From: CAKZLS01 sp963701445
GTDB lineage: Bacteria; Pseudomonadota; Alphaproteobacteria; Rhodospirillales; Defluviicoccaceae
DNA length: 64,000 nucleotides
Direction: 5' to 3'
NCBI GenBank assembly: GCA_963701445.1
Contig: CAVPAM010000039.1
Span: 1-64,000, forward strand
In this document: positions 11,559 through 20,453 of the stretch, piece after piece
Position numbering within the stretch: the stretch's first letter is position 1
How the letters are laid out: each line of letters starts with the position of its first letter
Notes under the pieces: model-generated
The model's database searches: none
What the model was told of the DNA's origin: nothing
The model's input: only the letters and a program-made list of their open reading frames with translations
Position numbers and translations under genes: made by a program

Positions 11559-12575
11559 GTGGCCCTGATTATTCTGTCCCTGCTGTTGTGCGCGGTGCTG
11601 GGCTTTGCCGCTCACCGCTCCGGCGTCTGCGGTATCAAGGCCGTTGCCGAGGTGCTGAGCACCGGGCGCGCCTTCATGTTCCTGAGTTTCGCCAAGATCG
11701 TGCTCTGGGTCGTCGCCGTGACGCTCGCCCTCTCCTGGACCGGTTTGGGAGACCACCAGCCGCCCATGGGCTATTCGGTCGGCCTCCGGTCGCTCGCCGG
11801 CGGGTTCCTCTTCGGCGTGGGCGCCGCCGTCAATCGCGGTTGTGCGTTCTCGACGCTGACCCATCTCGGCAGCGGCGACCTGCAATTCTCGGCCACGCTC
11901 GCCGGGTTCGTCCTGGGGGTCGGCCTGTATCTGCAACTGGCGCCCGCCCTGCCCGCGCCCGACGTGGTTTTAACATGGAGTCCCCTGGTTGCACCGGATG
12001 CATGGCGGCTCCCCGTGGCCCTGGTGGTCTGGGCCTGGGCGGGTTGGGAACTGTGGCGGCTGTGGCGGCGCCGGCCACGCTCCAAACCATGGCGGGAGCG
12101 CCTGTTCGCGAGCCGCTACCGCCTGTCCGCCGGCGCCGCGCTGATCGGGATCAGCAACGCCTTTCTGTTCAACGCGCACGGATCCTGGGCGTATACCGGC
12201 GCGCTTGCCGAAACCGTCGAGGACCTGACGGTCATGGGTCCCGGCGTGTCGCCGTTGCGCGGCGCCCTGGCCCTGGCGTTGATGGCGGGGATCGTGTTTT
12301 CGGCGGTGCAGGGCCGGCGGTTCCGGTTGCGGGTCCCGCGCCCGGCCATCTGGCTGCTTCACCTCGTCGGAGGAACCATCATGGGCCTGGGCGCCGCCCT
12401 GGTACCCGGCGGCAACTTCTTCCTGATCCTCCAAGGCATTCCATCGCTCTCGCCCCACGCCCTTCCCGCCTTCGCGGCGCTGACCATGGGCATCGCCGTG
12501 GCATTGCTGGTGGCGCGCGCCGTCACCGGCAAAACCATGCGGGTCACATGCGGCGGCGATATCTGTCGGGACTGA
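11559..12575 (+). CDS. YeeE/YedE family membrane transporter (sulfur-compound type)
   Basis: Integral membrane protein of the YeeE/YedE family, whose characterised members take up thiosulfate or related sulfur species. From GTG 11559 there are about nine hydrophobic spans. The family's small-residue/Cys elements are visible as RSGVCGIKAV, GAAVNRGCAFSTL and, at the end, TCGGDIC. Length (338 aa) is that of the fused two-repeat form. The gene is convergent with the crotonase gene, with only 9 bases between the ends. No thiosulfate enzymes are nearby, so the substrate is unassigned. Confidence 0.82.
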   Translation: MALIILSLLLCAVLGFAAHRSGVCGIKAVAEVLSTGRAFMFLSFAKIVLWVVAVTLALSWTGLGDHQPPMGYSVGLRSLAGGFLFGVGAAVNRGCAFSTLTHLGSGDLQFSATLAGFVLGVGLYLQLAPALPAPDVVLTWSPLVAPDAWRLPVALVVWAWAGWELWRLWRRRPRSKPWRERLFASRYRLSAGAALIGISNAFLFNAHGSWAYTGALAETVEDLTVMGPGVSPLRGALALALMAGIVFSAVQGRRFRLRVPRPAIWLLHLVGGTIMGLGAALVPGGNFFLILQGIPSLSPHALPAFAALTMGIAVALLVARAVTGKTMRVTCGGDICRD

Positions 12576-12584
12576 CGCACGCGA

Positions 12585-13362
12585 TCACGCGCCCTTGAAC
12601 ACCGGCTTGCGGCGCTCGCTCAGCGCCCGCTGCCCCTCCTCGTAGTCCTGGCTGTCGTAGGCCGTGCGGCGCAGCCCCTGGACCTGTTCGAACATCAGCG
12701 GCGTGATGGAATGGGCGCTCCCCAGCAGCCGAAGCTCCTCCTTCATCACCGAAATGCTGAGCGGCGCGTTGGCGGCCATGGTTTCGGCCAGGCTCAGGGT
12801 GAACGCCTCGATCTCGCCGGCCGGCACCACGTGATTGATCATGCCCGAGCCGCAGCGCCCGGTCGGCGGCGATGGGCTGGGCGGTGAACAGCATCTCCTT
12901 CACCACCGGCAGCGGAATGGCGTTGAGGAACGTCAGCATGCCCGAAATATTATAGGGAATGCCCAGCTTGGCGGGCGTAATGGCGAAGGTCACGTCGGGC
13001 GTGGCGATCAGGAGATCGCACGCCATGGCCAGCTCGCAGGCGCCGCCCCAGACGCCGCCCTCCATCAGCGCGATCACCGGCGCCGGAAACGCCTCCACCG
13101 CCCGCACCAGCACCCGCAGCGGATCGTCCCAGCCGAGCGGGTCCCGCCCCGCGCGCGACAGCTCCGACAGGTCGTGTCCCGCCGACCACACCTTGCACCC
13201 CGCCGGCGCCCGCACGATCAGCGCCCGCGCCTTGTCCGCCTCGAACGCCTCCAGCCCGGCGAGGATGTCGCCGATCAGCGCCCGGCTCAGCGCGTTCCGC
13301 TTCTCCGGATGATCCATGACGAGAACCCCGATCCGGTCCCGCCGCTCGCGCCTGACGTGCAT
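12585..13362 (-). CDS. Enoyl-CoA hydratase/isomerase family, methylmalonyl-CoA decarboxylase-like, frameshifted
   Basis: Crotonase-fold enzyme. The oxyanion-hole and CoA elements are clear (KVWSAGHDLSEL, ALMEGGVWGGACELAMACD). GRDPLGWDDPLR, FAITPAKLGIPYN and the ending MKEELRLLGSAHSITPLMF are characteristic of the methylmalonyl-CoA decarboxylase (ScpB) branch, not of classical beta-oxidation hydratases. ATG 13362 opens the gene. At about 12840-12845 one extra base separates ADRALRLG from MINHVVPAGEIEAF. The repaired protein is about 258 residues, normal for the family. No methylmalonyl-CoA mutase gene is nearby. Confidence 0.86.
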
Positions 13363-13622
13363 GGCTATTTTCCCCGCTGGTTGGCTTCAGATCCCGCGCA
13401 TCGACGCCACCGTACAGGCCTTTTCGGAGCCCGGAAACTACGCGATTCAGATTGTATATCGAGGCCCCTCGTGCGATAATTACTCTATAAGTTATACACG
13501 CATATGGATACCGCGGCGATGCTCGCCATCTCCCGATGACGGCGTTGCCCGCGTCGCGACAGGAAGGCCGGTTCGAAACCACTGTGAACGGAATGGGACC
13601 GTTCCGGAAGGAGGAGGACAAG

Positions 13623-14021
13623 ATGGACCTGAAAGTCTTATCCGGAGTGCTGATCACCCGCGACCATGAAAAGGGCAAGGCCATCATCGATCTCGCCCGA
13701 AACGACCTCGTCGGCGGCGATTTGGAGGCCCGCGACCTGAAACGCGAGAAGATCATCGCCCCGCCGGGGTTGAAGAACAGCTACTTCGACGAGGAGCCCT
13801 GCCGCACCATCGGCCTGCGCGAGATCCGGGTTCACACGGTGGACCGCGACGATTTCGGAAGCCGCCCGCCCCGGGCGGAAGAGGACCACTTCGAGATCAA
13901 CTCCACCGCCACCAGCACGCGCCTGACCATCAGCTGGGCGGGCACCGGCGCGTCGAGGGTCGAGGAAATCTCCTACTTGGCCATCGGCCCCGTCTCGTCC
14001 CCGGCCCCCGGCCCCGACTGA
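13623..14021 (+). CDS. Hypothetical protein (132 aa)
   Basis: No family recognised. The start at 13623 (MDLKVLSG) is chosen because a strong GGAAGGAGGAGG ribosome site lies just upstream; the longer frame from 13536 lacks one. The protein is soluble, begins with beta-strand-like LKVLSGVLITRD, contains acidic patches (EEDHFEIN) and ends in a Pro/Ser-rich tail. It is followed about 40 bases later by a clear intrinsic terminator, so it is probably a single-gene transcript. Confidence 0.6.
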   Translation: MDLKVLSGVLITRDHEKGKAIIDLARNDLVGGDLEARDLKREKIIAPPGLKNSYFDEEPCRTIGLREIRVHTVDRDDFGSRPPRAEEDHFEINSTATSTRLTISWAGTGASRVEEISYLAIGPVSSPAPGPD

Positions 14022-14062
14022 TCGGGCGGGATTGAGCGGCGGCGGACGTTAGCTTGCGATCT

Positions 14063-14096
14063 GGCGGGTCACCAACGGCGTGACCCGCCATTTTTT
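14063..14096 (+). terminator. Intrinsic terminator after the 13623 gene
   Basis: GGCGGGTCAC pairs with GTGACCCGCC across a short loop, followed by A and six T. It closes the 13623-14021 transcription unit. Confidence 0.88.
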
Positions 14097-14299
14097 CGCA
14101 TCCATCCGGCTGCTTCGGATAGATCCGGCCCGGGTTCTGGGGAGCATGATGTTGATCTACTGGGATCGACGCCGCGTGCGAGCCGTGCCATGGGCGACCC
14201 ATAGGTCTACCATTCGATAACATGTCCACGGGGCCGGCGTGCGCACGAAGCTGCCGGAGGCGCGAGGAAGCGGAAGAAATGAGGTGAGGAGACACGGGC

Positions 14300-14830
14300 G
14301 TTCGGAGGCGGCTCCTGAACACTGCGGACAACTGGTTGGGGCCGGTCGGTGATTTCGATCGCGACGGGCGGGACGAATTTGTGATCGCAAGCCCGTGGGG
14401 ATTGGGTCTGCTCAATCTATCCGGCAGCAGCCTCACCCCGCTGACTATGTCACCCAACGGCACACGCTTTGGCGGATGGCTCCTCAACACGTTCGACAAC
14501 CGGATATGGGCAGCGGCAGATCTCGACGGAGACCGCCGGGACGAACTCCTGATCACCAGTCCTTGGGGAATCGGGGTTCTCGCATGGTCAGCCGGGGCGA
14601 TCAGCAGCGTCATGCTCGAACCAAATGGCACCCGTTTCGGCGGATGGCTGCTCAATACCGGCTGACAACCAGTTCCGCAATTTCCAGAACATGACGGGCG
14701 CCGGCAGGGCCAGTATCCTTGTCGAAAGCCCCTGGGGCGTCGGGATTATGACCTTGCAGGGCGGAAGTTTCCAAGTCCCGGGGATGACGCCCAATGGCAC
14801 TCGCTTGGGCAGGTGGCGTCCAGAACACCG
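14300..14830 (+). pseudogene. Remnant of an FG-GAP/VCBS-like beta-propeller repeat protein
   Basis: Three to four tandem 56-residue units are visible: DFDRDGRDEFVIASPWG, then DLDGDRRDELLITSPWG, then, after a shift near 14658, GRASILVESPWG. Each unit carries an NGTRFGGWLLNT-type linker, and the DNA period is 168 bases. D-x-D-G repeats of this type usually form Ca-binding beta-propeller blades in secreted proteins. There is no start codon with a ribosome site, the first unit is truncated at 14303 (RRRLLNT), and the frame breaks at least once. I therefore read it as the decayed tail of a larger gene. The last unit degenerates near 14820, shortly before the toxin-antitoxin genes. Confidence 0.65.
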
Positions 14831-14936
14831 TGTCCCCGTCACCCCGGGCGCGGCATGGCCAAGCGCGGAGGCCGATAACAAAAATTGCACTATTTATGTT
14901 ATCTCCGCTAATATGGACGATGAGGAGAGTTGGCTT

Positions 14937-15182
14937 ATGAATGTGTCCATCGGGCAGCGCTGGGAAGAGTTTGTGGAGAGCATCGTCAAAGACGGGCGCT
15001 ATGGCTCGGCCAGCGAGGTTGTGCGCGAGGGACTGCGACTGGTCGAGGAGCGCGAGGCGAAGCTGAACGCGCTGCGGCGGACGCTCGATGCTTCCATCGC
15101 GGAGGGCGGGGAGCGCAACCAGCACGATGTCGGCGCTGCGCTCGAGGCAAAGACGAAGGCCCTCTCGGAAGAAGGATATTAG
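14937..15182 (+). CDS. ParD-like type II antitoxin
   Basis: Ribbon-helix-helix antitoxin, likely DNA-binding autorepressor and neutraliser of the adjacent toxin. The start ATG 14937 has GAGGAGAG about 8 bases upstream. The 81-residue protein reads MNVSIGQRWEEFVESIV then YGSASEVVREGLRLVEE, the canonical ParD (CC2985-like) pattern, and the C-terminal part is acidic and helical, where these antitoxins wrap the toxin. Its stop overlaps the toxin start by one base (TAGTG). Confidence 0.92.
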   Translation: MNVSIGQRWEEFVESIVKDGRYGSASEVVREGLRLVEEREAKLNALRRTLDASIAEGGERNQHDVGAALEAKTKALSEEGY

Positions 15183-15481
15183 TGCGCCGCCTGGTCTACC
15201 TGGCGGCCGCCGAGCGCGACCTCGTCTCGATCCTGGAATACATCACGCGGGAGAGCGGAAGCGTCGCCATTGGGCGCGGCTTCACCGACCAGTTGCAGGC
15301 GCACTGCGCAAAGTTGGCATCGCTGCCGGGCACGCTCGGCCGAGCGCGTCCCGAACTGCGCCCCGACATCCGCAGTTCCAATTATAAGAGCTACGTTGTC
15401 TTCTTCCGCTACCGTGAGGGCGCCCTGGAGGTAGTGAACATCCTGGAGGGCCACCGGGATATTGAAACGTTCTTTTCCTGA
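15182..15481 (+). CDS. ParE-like toxin (RelE/ParE superfamily)
   Basis: Toxin of the RelE/ParE fold; ParE-branch members inhibit DNA gyrase. Read from GTG 15182 it gives 99 residues. Family marks are the N-terminal RRLVYLAAAERDLVSILEYI, the central LASLPGTLGRARPELRPDIRS, and the C-terminal YVVFFRYREGALEVVNILEGHRD. Translational coupling to the antitoxin (one-base overlap) and the accessory setting next to decayed DNA support a mobile toxin-antitoxin module. Whether the target is gyrase or ribosome-bound mRNA is not decided by sequence alone. Confidence 0.9.
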   Translation: MRRLVYLAAAERDLVSILEYITRESGSVAIGRGFTDQLQAHCAKLASLPGTLGRARPELRPDIRSSNYKSYVVFFRYREGALEVVNILEGHRDIETFFS

Positions 15482-16318
15482 GATCACTGGCCCATGGAAA
15501 AGCAAAGCCAGGATCATATGGAGTTCGGATTTCCGGGGAGGGACACAATACGTACATCCGGCATTCGGCGGCGTCAATTAAGTATCATGTCCCCGGAACC
15601 AAAATCTGGAAGTCGATGTCACACTTGTCGGCAAGCTCGCGTTCAAATGAGCCACCAAGCCGGGCATCCGCATCAACATTCGTTTGTTTCAGCTTCAGAA
15701 GCGTCGGCGACCCAATCATCAATGTCAGCCATGCGCAACGCCGTTCGTTCCCGACGCGGCTTTCCCAGAAACTTCGCAGAGCCTTATCGGCCTGCCGGGC
15801 AAATACTCGAGGCGGAACAAGGCGTACTCGTTCATCAGGGGCCATACTCTCGCCGGTGTTGGCGCGTCACAAGGATCGACAATGCTTCAAAAATGGAGTT
15901 TAACTGCTTGCCATCACTGCCGTCATTCGGCCAGTACGATTCCTGCACCGGCTTGTCCTGCGATTTCCGACCATGTAGGTGGTTGTGCTGAGGCTAACCG
16001 ACCAATCTTGGCATGCACTGCCAATGTCGCGGTGCCAGAAACGGCCAGAAAAAGAACATTGACTATATCCGGCGATCCACAGCGTCAAAATTAAATCACA
16101 CTCGCGACCAGACGCGATAATGAATTATGATAGCATATTCATATGCCGGGTCGATTTGTCGTACATGGCTAGGGCTCTATGCCGCTAACGCATCGCTCAC
16201 GTGACCCACACAGACGTCACCGCGGCGGTGCCTTGCCGATGATCGCATCCGAGTCACGCCATGCTCCATCCTTGGCTGCGCCATCGTCTTTGCCGACGGC
16301 ACGACCTACGCCGAATTC
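15482..16318. other. Non-coding or decayed stretch before the RAYT element
   Basis: I see no gene I can support. Short open frames on both strands lack ribosome sites and recognisable domains. The stretch is less GC-rich than the surrounding genes and is flanked by a toxin-antitoxin pair and a transposase, consistent with accessory DNA. Confidence 0.5.
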
Positions 16319-17250
16319 GGGGTCAGGTCTATCTTCGCAGCAATCCATGTGCTAGACGTCTCGCATGTCCAGACCTCTCAGGATCGAATTTGCGGGCGCG
16401 CTCTACCATGTCACCGCGCGTGGCAACCGCCGCGAGGCCATCTACGAGGACGATGCCGACCGCCGACTGTTTCTCGACGTTCTCGGCGATGTCGTCGAAC
16501 GTTTCAACTGGCTGTGCCACGCCTACTGCCTGATGACCAACCATTACCACCTGATGGTCGAGACGCCGGACGGAAATCTCGCCAAGGGCATGCGCCAGCT
16601 CAACGGCGTGTACACCCAAAAGATCAACCGCCGTCACCGCCGCTCCGGCCACGTGTTCCAGGGCCGATACACCGCCGTCCTCGTCGATGCCGACGCGCAC
16701 CTGCTCGAAGTGGCGCGTTACGTGGTGCTCAACCCGGTTCGCGCCGGCATGGTCGACGCGCCAAGGGCGTGGCGATGGAGCAGCTATCGCGCGACGGCCG
16801 GCGGGGCCAAGGCGCCGTCCTGGCTGGCGGCCGATGCCCTGCTGGCCCGTTTCGCCGATGACCGGGCGGCCGCGGTTCGCCGTTACCGGCGCTTCGTCGC
16901 CGAGGGCGGGAACGCGGTCTCCATCTGGACGAAGCTCAACCGCCAGGTCTTTCTCGGAGACGACCGGTTCGTCGCCCGCATGCAGGCACTGCGGCGCCAC
17001 GGTTCGCCAGACATGGCCATTCCCCCCGACACGGCCATTCCCAGGGCGCAGCAACGCCCGCCGGCCCCACCCCTGGACGCGTTCGCGTCGCGCTATCCCG
17101 ACCGCGACGCCGCCATCGCCGCCGCCCACGCCACCGGCGCCTACAGTTATCAACAGATCGCGGAGGTGTTCGGCCTGCACTTCACCACCGTCGGCCGCAT
17201 CGTCCGCGCCGCCCGGAAGGCTGCCATGCTACGATGATAGACTTGACCCC
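16319..17250 (+). mobile_element. RAYT-type transposable unit with 15-bp terminal inverted repeats
   Basis: GGGGTCAGGTCTATC at 16319-16333 is mirrored by GATAGACTTGACCCC at 17236-17250, with one mismatch between the arms. They enclose the single transposase gene within 32 bases on the left and at its very end on the right. A related terminus pair occurs at 60.69 and 61.04 kb. RAYT transposases recognise short palindromic or terminal sequences, so these arms are its likely cognate sites (inference). Confidence 0.75.
16365..17237 (+). CDS. REP-associated tyrosine transposase (RAYT, Y1/IS200-like)
   Basis: Single-strand HUH-type endonuclease-transposase. The N-terminal Y1 domain has FAGALYHVTARGNRREAIY and the HUH motif in MTNHYHLMVETP, followed by the catalytic-Tyr region (MRQLNGVYTQKINRRH), GHVFQGRY and ARYVVLNPVRAGMV, all typical of RAYTs. 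The last 60 residues (DRDAAIAAAHATGAYSYQQI to TTVGRIVRAARK) form a DnaA/HTH-like DNA-binding tail found in the longer RAYT group. The 290-residue frame is intact. Inverted repeats flank it closely. Confidence 0.92.
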   Translation: MSRPLRIEFAGALYHVTARGNRREAIYEDDADRRLFLDVLGDVVERFNWLCHAYCLMTNHYHLMVETPDGNLAKGMRQLNGVYTQKINRRHRRSGHVFQGRYTAVLVDADAHLLEVARYVVLNPVRAGMVDAPRAWRWSSYRATAGGAKAPSWLAADALLARFADDRAAAVRRYRRFVAEGGNAVSIWTKLNRQVFLGDDRFVARMQALRRHGSPDMAIPPDTAIPRAQQRPPAPPLDAFASRYPDRDAAIAAAHATGAYSYQQIAEVFGLHFTTVGRIVRAARKAAMLR

Positions 17251-17251
17251 T

Positions 17252-17653
17252 TTACGGACTCACGCCACCCATGTCTCCGGAACACCCCGAGTCAAGTGGT
17301 TGTGGTGGTCCACGTTTTATTGAAGAATCGCAAACATCGTGCGTCTCGTTTATGAGATGTTGAATTGTCCATTCTAGCTCATCTTGATTGCACCAATATT
17401 CGTCTATTTCTCCAAATATTTTAAAATTTGATCTATTGAAGCCATCCTCGATATCATTGTACCAAATCACATTTCTTCCAATGATTCCGACTACCCAAAA
17501 CCCACCGCCGTCATTGCCCCATGGGTGTTGGCTCCATTTTTCTGGCATTATTCGAATAAGTTCCCATAATCGTTTTTGCTCAAGGCTCATTCGCTCACGG
17601 GAATTATTGATCAGATCCCAAATCTCCGATTCCGAAATTGGCTGCCAAGACAT
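17252..17653 (-). CDS. Hypothetical protein, AT-rich (133 aa)
   Basis: No family named with confidence. It is a soluble protein rich in Trp and acidic residues (ESEIWDLINNSRERM, HPWGNDGGGFWVVGIIG, YNDIEDGFN, GEIDEYWCNQDELEW), a style common in small immunity or SMI1/KNR4-like proteins. Base composition is clearly more AT-rich than the flanking DNA, suggesting transfer. ATG 17653 overlaps the 3' end of the upstream gene by 43 bases, unusual unless one of the two is frame-damaged. Confidence 0.55.
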   Translation of the reverse strand: MSWQPISESEIWDLINNSRERMSLEQKRLWELIRIMPEKWSQHPWGNDGGGFWVVGIIGRNVIWYNDIEDGFNRSNFKIFGEIDEYWCNQDELEWTIQHLINETHDVCDSSIKRGPPQPLDSGCSGDMGGVSP

Positions 17654-18231
17654 CCCAGGTTCGCCTCGCGTCTAAATTTTCCATAGAATAGCGATATATC
17701 GAAATACACTTCAATCTTGATGTCACTTTCTGGATCCAAAGCCTCCAATACATCAAAATAGTTTCCATTGTGATAAATGAGGCGTTGGCCCCGTAGGGCG
17801 AGATCGGAAACGTCTATAAAAAAATACTCCTCCTCGGTATTGATCACTTTTAGTGCCGTATTGGGACTTTTCCCATCACCGGACTGGCAAATCGAGTCAA
17901 ACAGCCCTATCCATACCGCGCGATGAAAGTCGGCTTGTCGGAAATTTTCAAACTCCCTGTGGCAAATGGCTGCGACCACATGTGCCCCGCCGTTGGTATA
18001 GTCATTTTCCAGTATTCGAGTTGCCAGCGTCAGCGCTTTCTTGAGATTGCCCTCGTTAACAGCGCTCACGGCGTCCGCGGCGATGACTTCGGCTTCATAC
18101 GGTTTGTGTTCCGGCGTTCGGACGTAAGCGAAACGCAAAGCGGTCAGGTTTACAGAAAGGTCACCAGCGATCAGCCGTTGACGCAGTACTTGGTATTCTG
18201 ACGTCGGTTGTATCTTGCGCTTTCCAAACAT
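17611..18231 (-). CDS. DUF4919-like hypothetical protein (206 aa)
   Basis: Resembles DUF4919 proteins: SEYQVLRQRLIAGDLSVNLTALRFAYVRTPEHKPYEAE followed by a tetratricopeptide-like part (AVNEGNLKKALTLATRILE, YTNGGAHVVAAICHRE) and a beta-rich FFIDVSD segment. ATG 18231 is preferred because GAGGA lies 7 bases upstream; a GTG at 18243 is possible. The C-terminus (LGCLGSQFRNRRFGI) runs into the next gene and may be extended by a lost frame. Composition is lower-GC than the chromosome average, like its downstream partner. Confidence 0.6.
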   Translation of the reverse strand: MFGKRKIQPTSEYQVLRQRLIAGDLSVNLTALRFAYVRTPEHKPYEAEVIAADAVSAVNEGNLKKALTLATRILENDYTNGGAHVVAAICHREFENFRQADFHRAVWIGLFDSICQSGDGKSPNTALKVINTEEEYFFIDVSDLALRGQRLIYHNGNYFDVLEALDPESDIKIEVYFDISLFYGKFRREANLGCLGSQFRNRRFGI

Positions 18232-18566
18232 TGGTTTCCTCACATGGGGGACTGGGGCGCGGAGCGATAAATCACCACGCCTGCGCCGACACCCTAGCGA
18301 TCTGACGTGAACACGGGGTTAATGAGGCGATTGACGCCTTGGCGCCGCGGATGTTCATGCTTACTGCCTTCCACCAGCCTCCGTGCGAAGGAGAAGAGAT
18401 CACCGTTCCCAATGCAGATTGGGGTCTTTCTATTTTCTAAGTCTCGTCAACTGATGGAGAATCTACAGAATTTAAAGAAAGATAGCAGTTGGATACCTCG
18501 AAAAACCTAATTCTGAAAACCGCGCCGCAATCATTTCAATGCCTCGGAAGGCTTGAATCCGCTTAT

Positions 18567-19682
18567 CTATCGGTTTTTCGAGGGGTCCTCGACCCTCCCC
18601 AAGAACAGGGGACCTGGAAGGTTGACGTTGTCAATGGCGAACAAGAACGGGCGATTGACGATCATCTCAAATGGTGGTGGTGACTCCATTGATCCCCTAG
18701 ATCCAAAGCCCCCTGCGGTCGTGACCGCGGCCGCTTCGGTCCCCTCTTCATCCACCGTAACATGGGCCTTATGCGCTAACTGGGGTGGGCTCACCAGGGA
18801 GCGCTGAACGATATTTGGAAAGCTGCCTTGACAGCTCAACGTGGCGACGAGACCGGCTGCTTCGAGAGCCTCATTCAGCTTCTGACCCCATTCGATCTTG
18901 AACCTCGGCAACAGCAGTGTGCCCCGAGTTTCGCGAAATCCTCCTGGAAGTTGACCAAACGGGTGCTTACGCAACAGCTGAATGACGGCGTCGACGCTGG
19001 ATGATGGTTTCGGAAGCAAGATTAACATTCCGAACTCCTTACCCTCATAATCCAAATAGCAAGCCTGGAAATGCTCAGTTTCTACGTATGGTATTCGGAC
19101 GCCGTACTTGGCCATCGTTGGTACAGCGACATCACGGCCATTCGTCAAATAAAATGGCCTTGCTTCTGTCAAAAAGGCGTCAAAGGGTTTGGCCCAAAGG
19201 CCTTTAAAGTAAACCGCATTGGCGAGCACAACCGCGAGTGGCGCAAGGGCTTCTGGGCCAATCACCTCGCGAATGCAGTTTCGGGTGTTGTTGGCGGCCC
19301 ACGTGTTTACGATACGAGCCGACTCTTTCGCACGCGACGGATCGAACAACTCGAGATGGGCATCAAACTCGAGCCTTATGGCTTCCGCGAACTCGTGCTT
19401 CACCTGAAGAATGCGATCAACCCAACCGGCATTGGCCTCGGCAAATGCGTTGGGACCTTGGATATGCGGTCGCCAGACCGGATCAAGCGTTTGCTGATCG
19501 GTGGAGTATACCGCGTCAATCTCGTCGCGAGCGTGTGGGCCGGCGCCGCGCGCCAGCATTGCCAACAAAACACCGACACTGCGGGGAGATAGCACACAAT
19601 TCCCGCTCCACGAGGACAGCAGAGACAGACCCAGCCGAGTGGCCTTCTGCGAAGCCGTTTTGGTGGTTTCGTTTTCCAACAT
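18567..19682 (-). CDS. Serpin family protease inhibitor
   Basis: Suicide inhibitor of serine or cysteine proteases. The serpin fold is recognisable from CVLSPRSVGVLLAMLARGA (helix B), VLANAVYFKGLWAKPFD, and TMAKYGVRIPYVETEHF, to the hinge VDEEGTEAAAVTTAGG and the closing NRPFLFAIDNVNLPGPLFLGRVEDP. The canonical EEGTEAAA hinge predicts an inhibitory serpin, and counting from it places P1 near the GFGSR segment of the reactive loop. No signal peptide is seen. I prefer ATG 19682, which gives a complete fold of 371 residues, over an upstream TTG at 19817. Bacterial serpins are patchily distributed and usually transferred; the gene lies in an accessory patch. Confidence 0.88.
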   Translation of the reverse strand: MLENETTKTASQKATRLGLSLLSSWSGNCVLSPRSVGVLLAMLARGAGPHARDEIDAVYSTDQQTLDPVWRPHIQGPNAFAEANAGWVDRILQVKHEFAEAIRLEFDAHLELFDPSRAKESARIVNTWAANNTRNCIREVIGPEALAPLAVVLANAVYFKGLWAKPFDAFLTEARPFYLTNGRDVAVPTMAKYGVRIPYVETEHFQACYLDYEGKEFGMLILLPKPSSSVDAVIQLLRKHPFGQLPGGFRETRGTLLLPRFKIEWGQKLNEALEAAGLVATLSCQGSFPNIVQRSLVSPPQLAHKAHVTVDEEGTEAAAVTTAGGFGSRGSMESPPPFEMIVNRPFLFAIDNVNLPGPLFLGRVEDPSKNR

Positions 19683-20042
19683 CGCGGGCTGGTAGTGATG
19701 GGCTGTCGTCAACGTTTTGGTCCTTTCCTGCGCCTCGCGTCGGCGTACCGGCACGGATACAAAATCTCGAGTAAGCGGAGCCTGAAATCTCGCAGATATT
19801 TCTTGAAAACTTGTCAACGGAGTGGCGACGCATAGACCCTACGTTGACCCGCCTCCGGAAACCGCCCGTGTTCAAAGCCCGATTTATGGAATCGTTATGT
19901 GCGTCAAGTTCAGCAATTTGGTCATGGCGGCGGAAGTGGTTGGCCCCGTGGTCAACGTGGAACGTTGTCCACGGGCCATTGATCAGGCCGCGTTGCGGAG
20001 CGCCTCCTTTTCGGCCGGAGGGTCAGGGCTAGCATTGTAGCA

Positions 20043-20160
20043 GAGTCCGGGTCCGGTTTGGCGCGTTTGACGGCCCTCGAACCTCTCCCCCGAGCTGTTT
20101 TCGTCACATTCAGCGGCAACTCCACGGTATACGGGGCCGTCCGGAAGGTCCTGTTTCGCG
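20043..20160 (+). repeat. Dispersed remnant, copy A (homologous to 60723-60840)
   Basis: Roughly three quarters identical over 118 bases to the copy at 60.7 kb. In one plus-strand frame both encode FVTFSG followed a few residues later by a V-R-x-x-x-F-R-A pattern, and both end in a stop at a similar place. This suggests a shared ancestral coding sequence. No function known. Confidence 0.6.
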
Positions 20161-20401
20161 CCACCTCGCGGCCCCTATTCGGGCATTCGGTGGGGCATAT
20201 AGCGTGATTTTGCCCACCGATTCGATGAATAATAGCGGTCCCGGAAGCCGGTCGTTCCCGGATCGCATCGGAATGTTTCGTTTTATATCAATAGCTTACG
20301 CCGTTGCGGAGCGGCAACGAGCGTTTTAAAAGTTCAAATATTTCAATAGCTTGCGGAGGAATTCTACTGTGCATGGGGTTGTTTTGCAAAAACGCGTTAC
20401 A

Positions 20402-20414
20402 CCCCCCCCCCCCC
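20402..20414 (+). repeat. Homopolymer run of 13 C
   Basis: Thirteen consecutive C, 40 bases downstream of the flgL stop. Such runs are slippage-prone and error-prone in sequencing. It lies outside any coding frame I support. Confidence 0.9.
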
Positions 20415-20453
20415 GCAACGTGCGCGGACGGCGGGCGAGCGATTCCGCCGCCG

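Larger units (their letters stand above)
19818..20453. other. Intergenic region between serpin and flagellar genes
   Basis: Contains no supported gene. It holds one copy of a dispersed gene remnant (20043-20160) and, just before the flgL stop, a run of 13 C at 20402-20414. Confidence 0.55.

Noticed and set aside
15585..15845. Minus-strand frame of 86 codons near 15.6 kb
   Set aside because: No ribosome site, family or codon-bias support in an otherwise non-coding accessory stretch.
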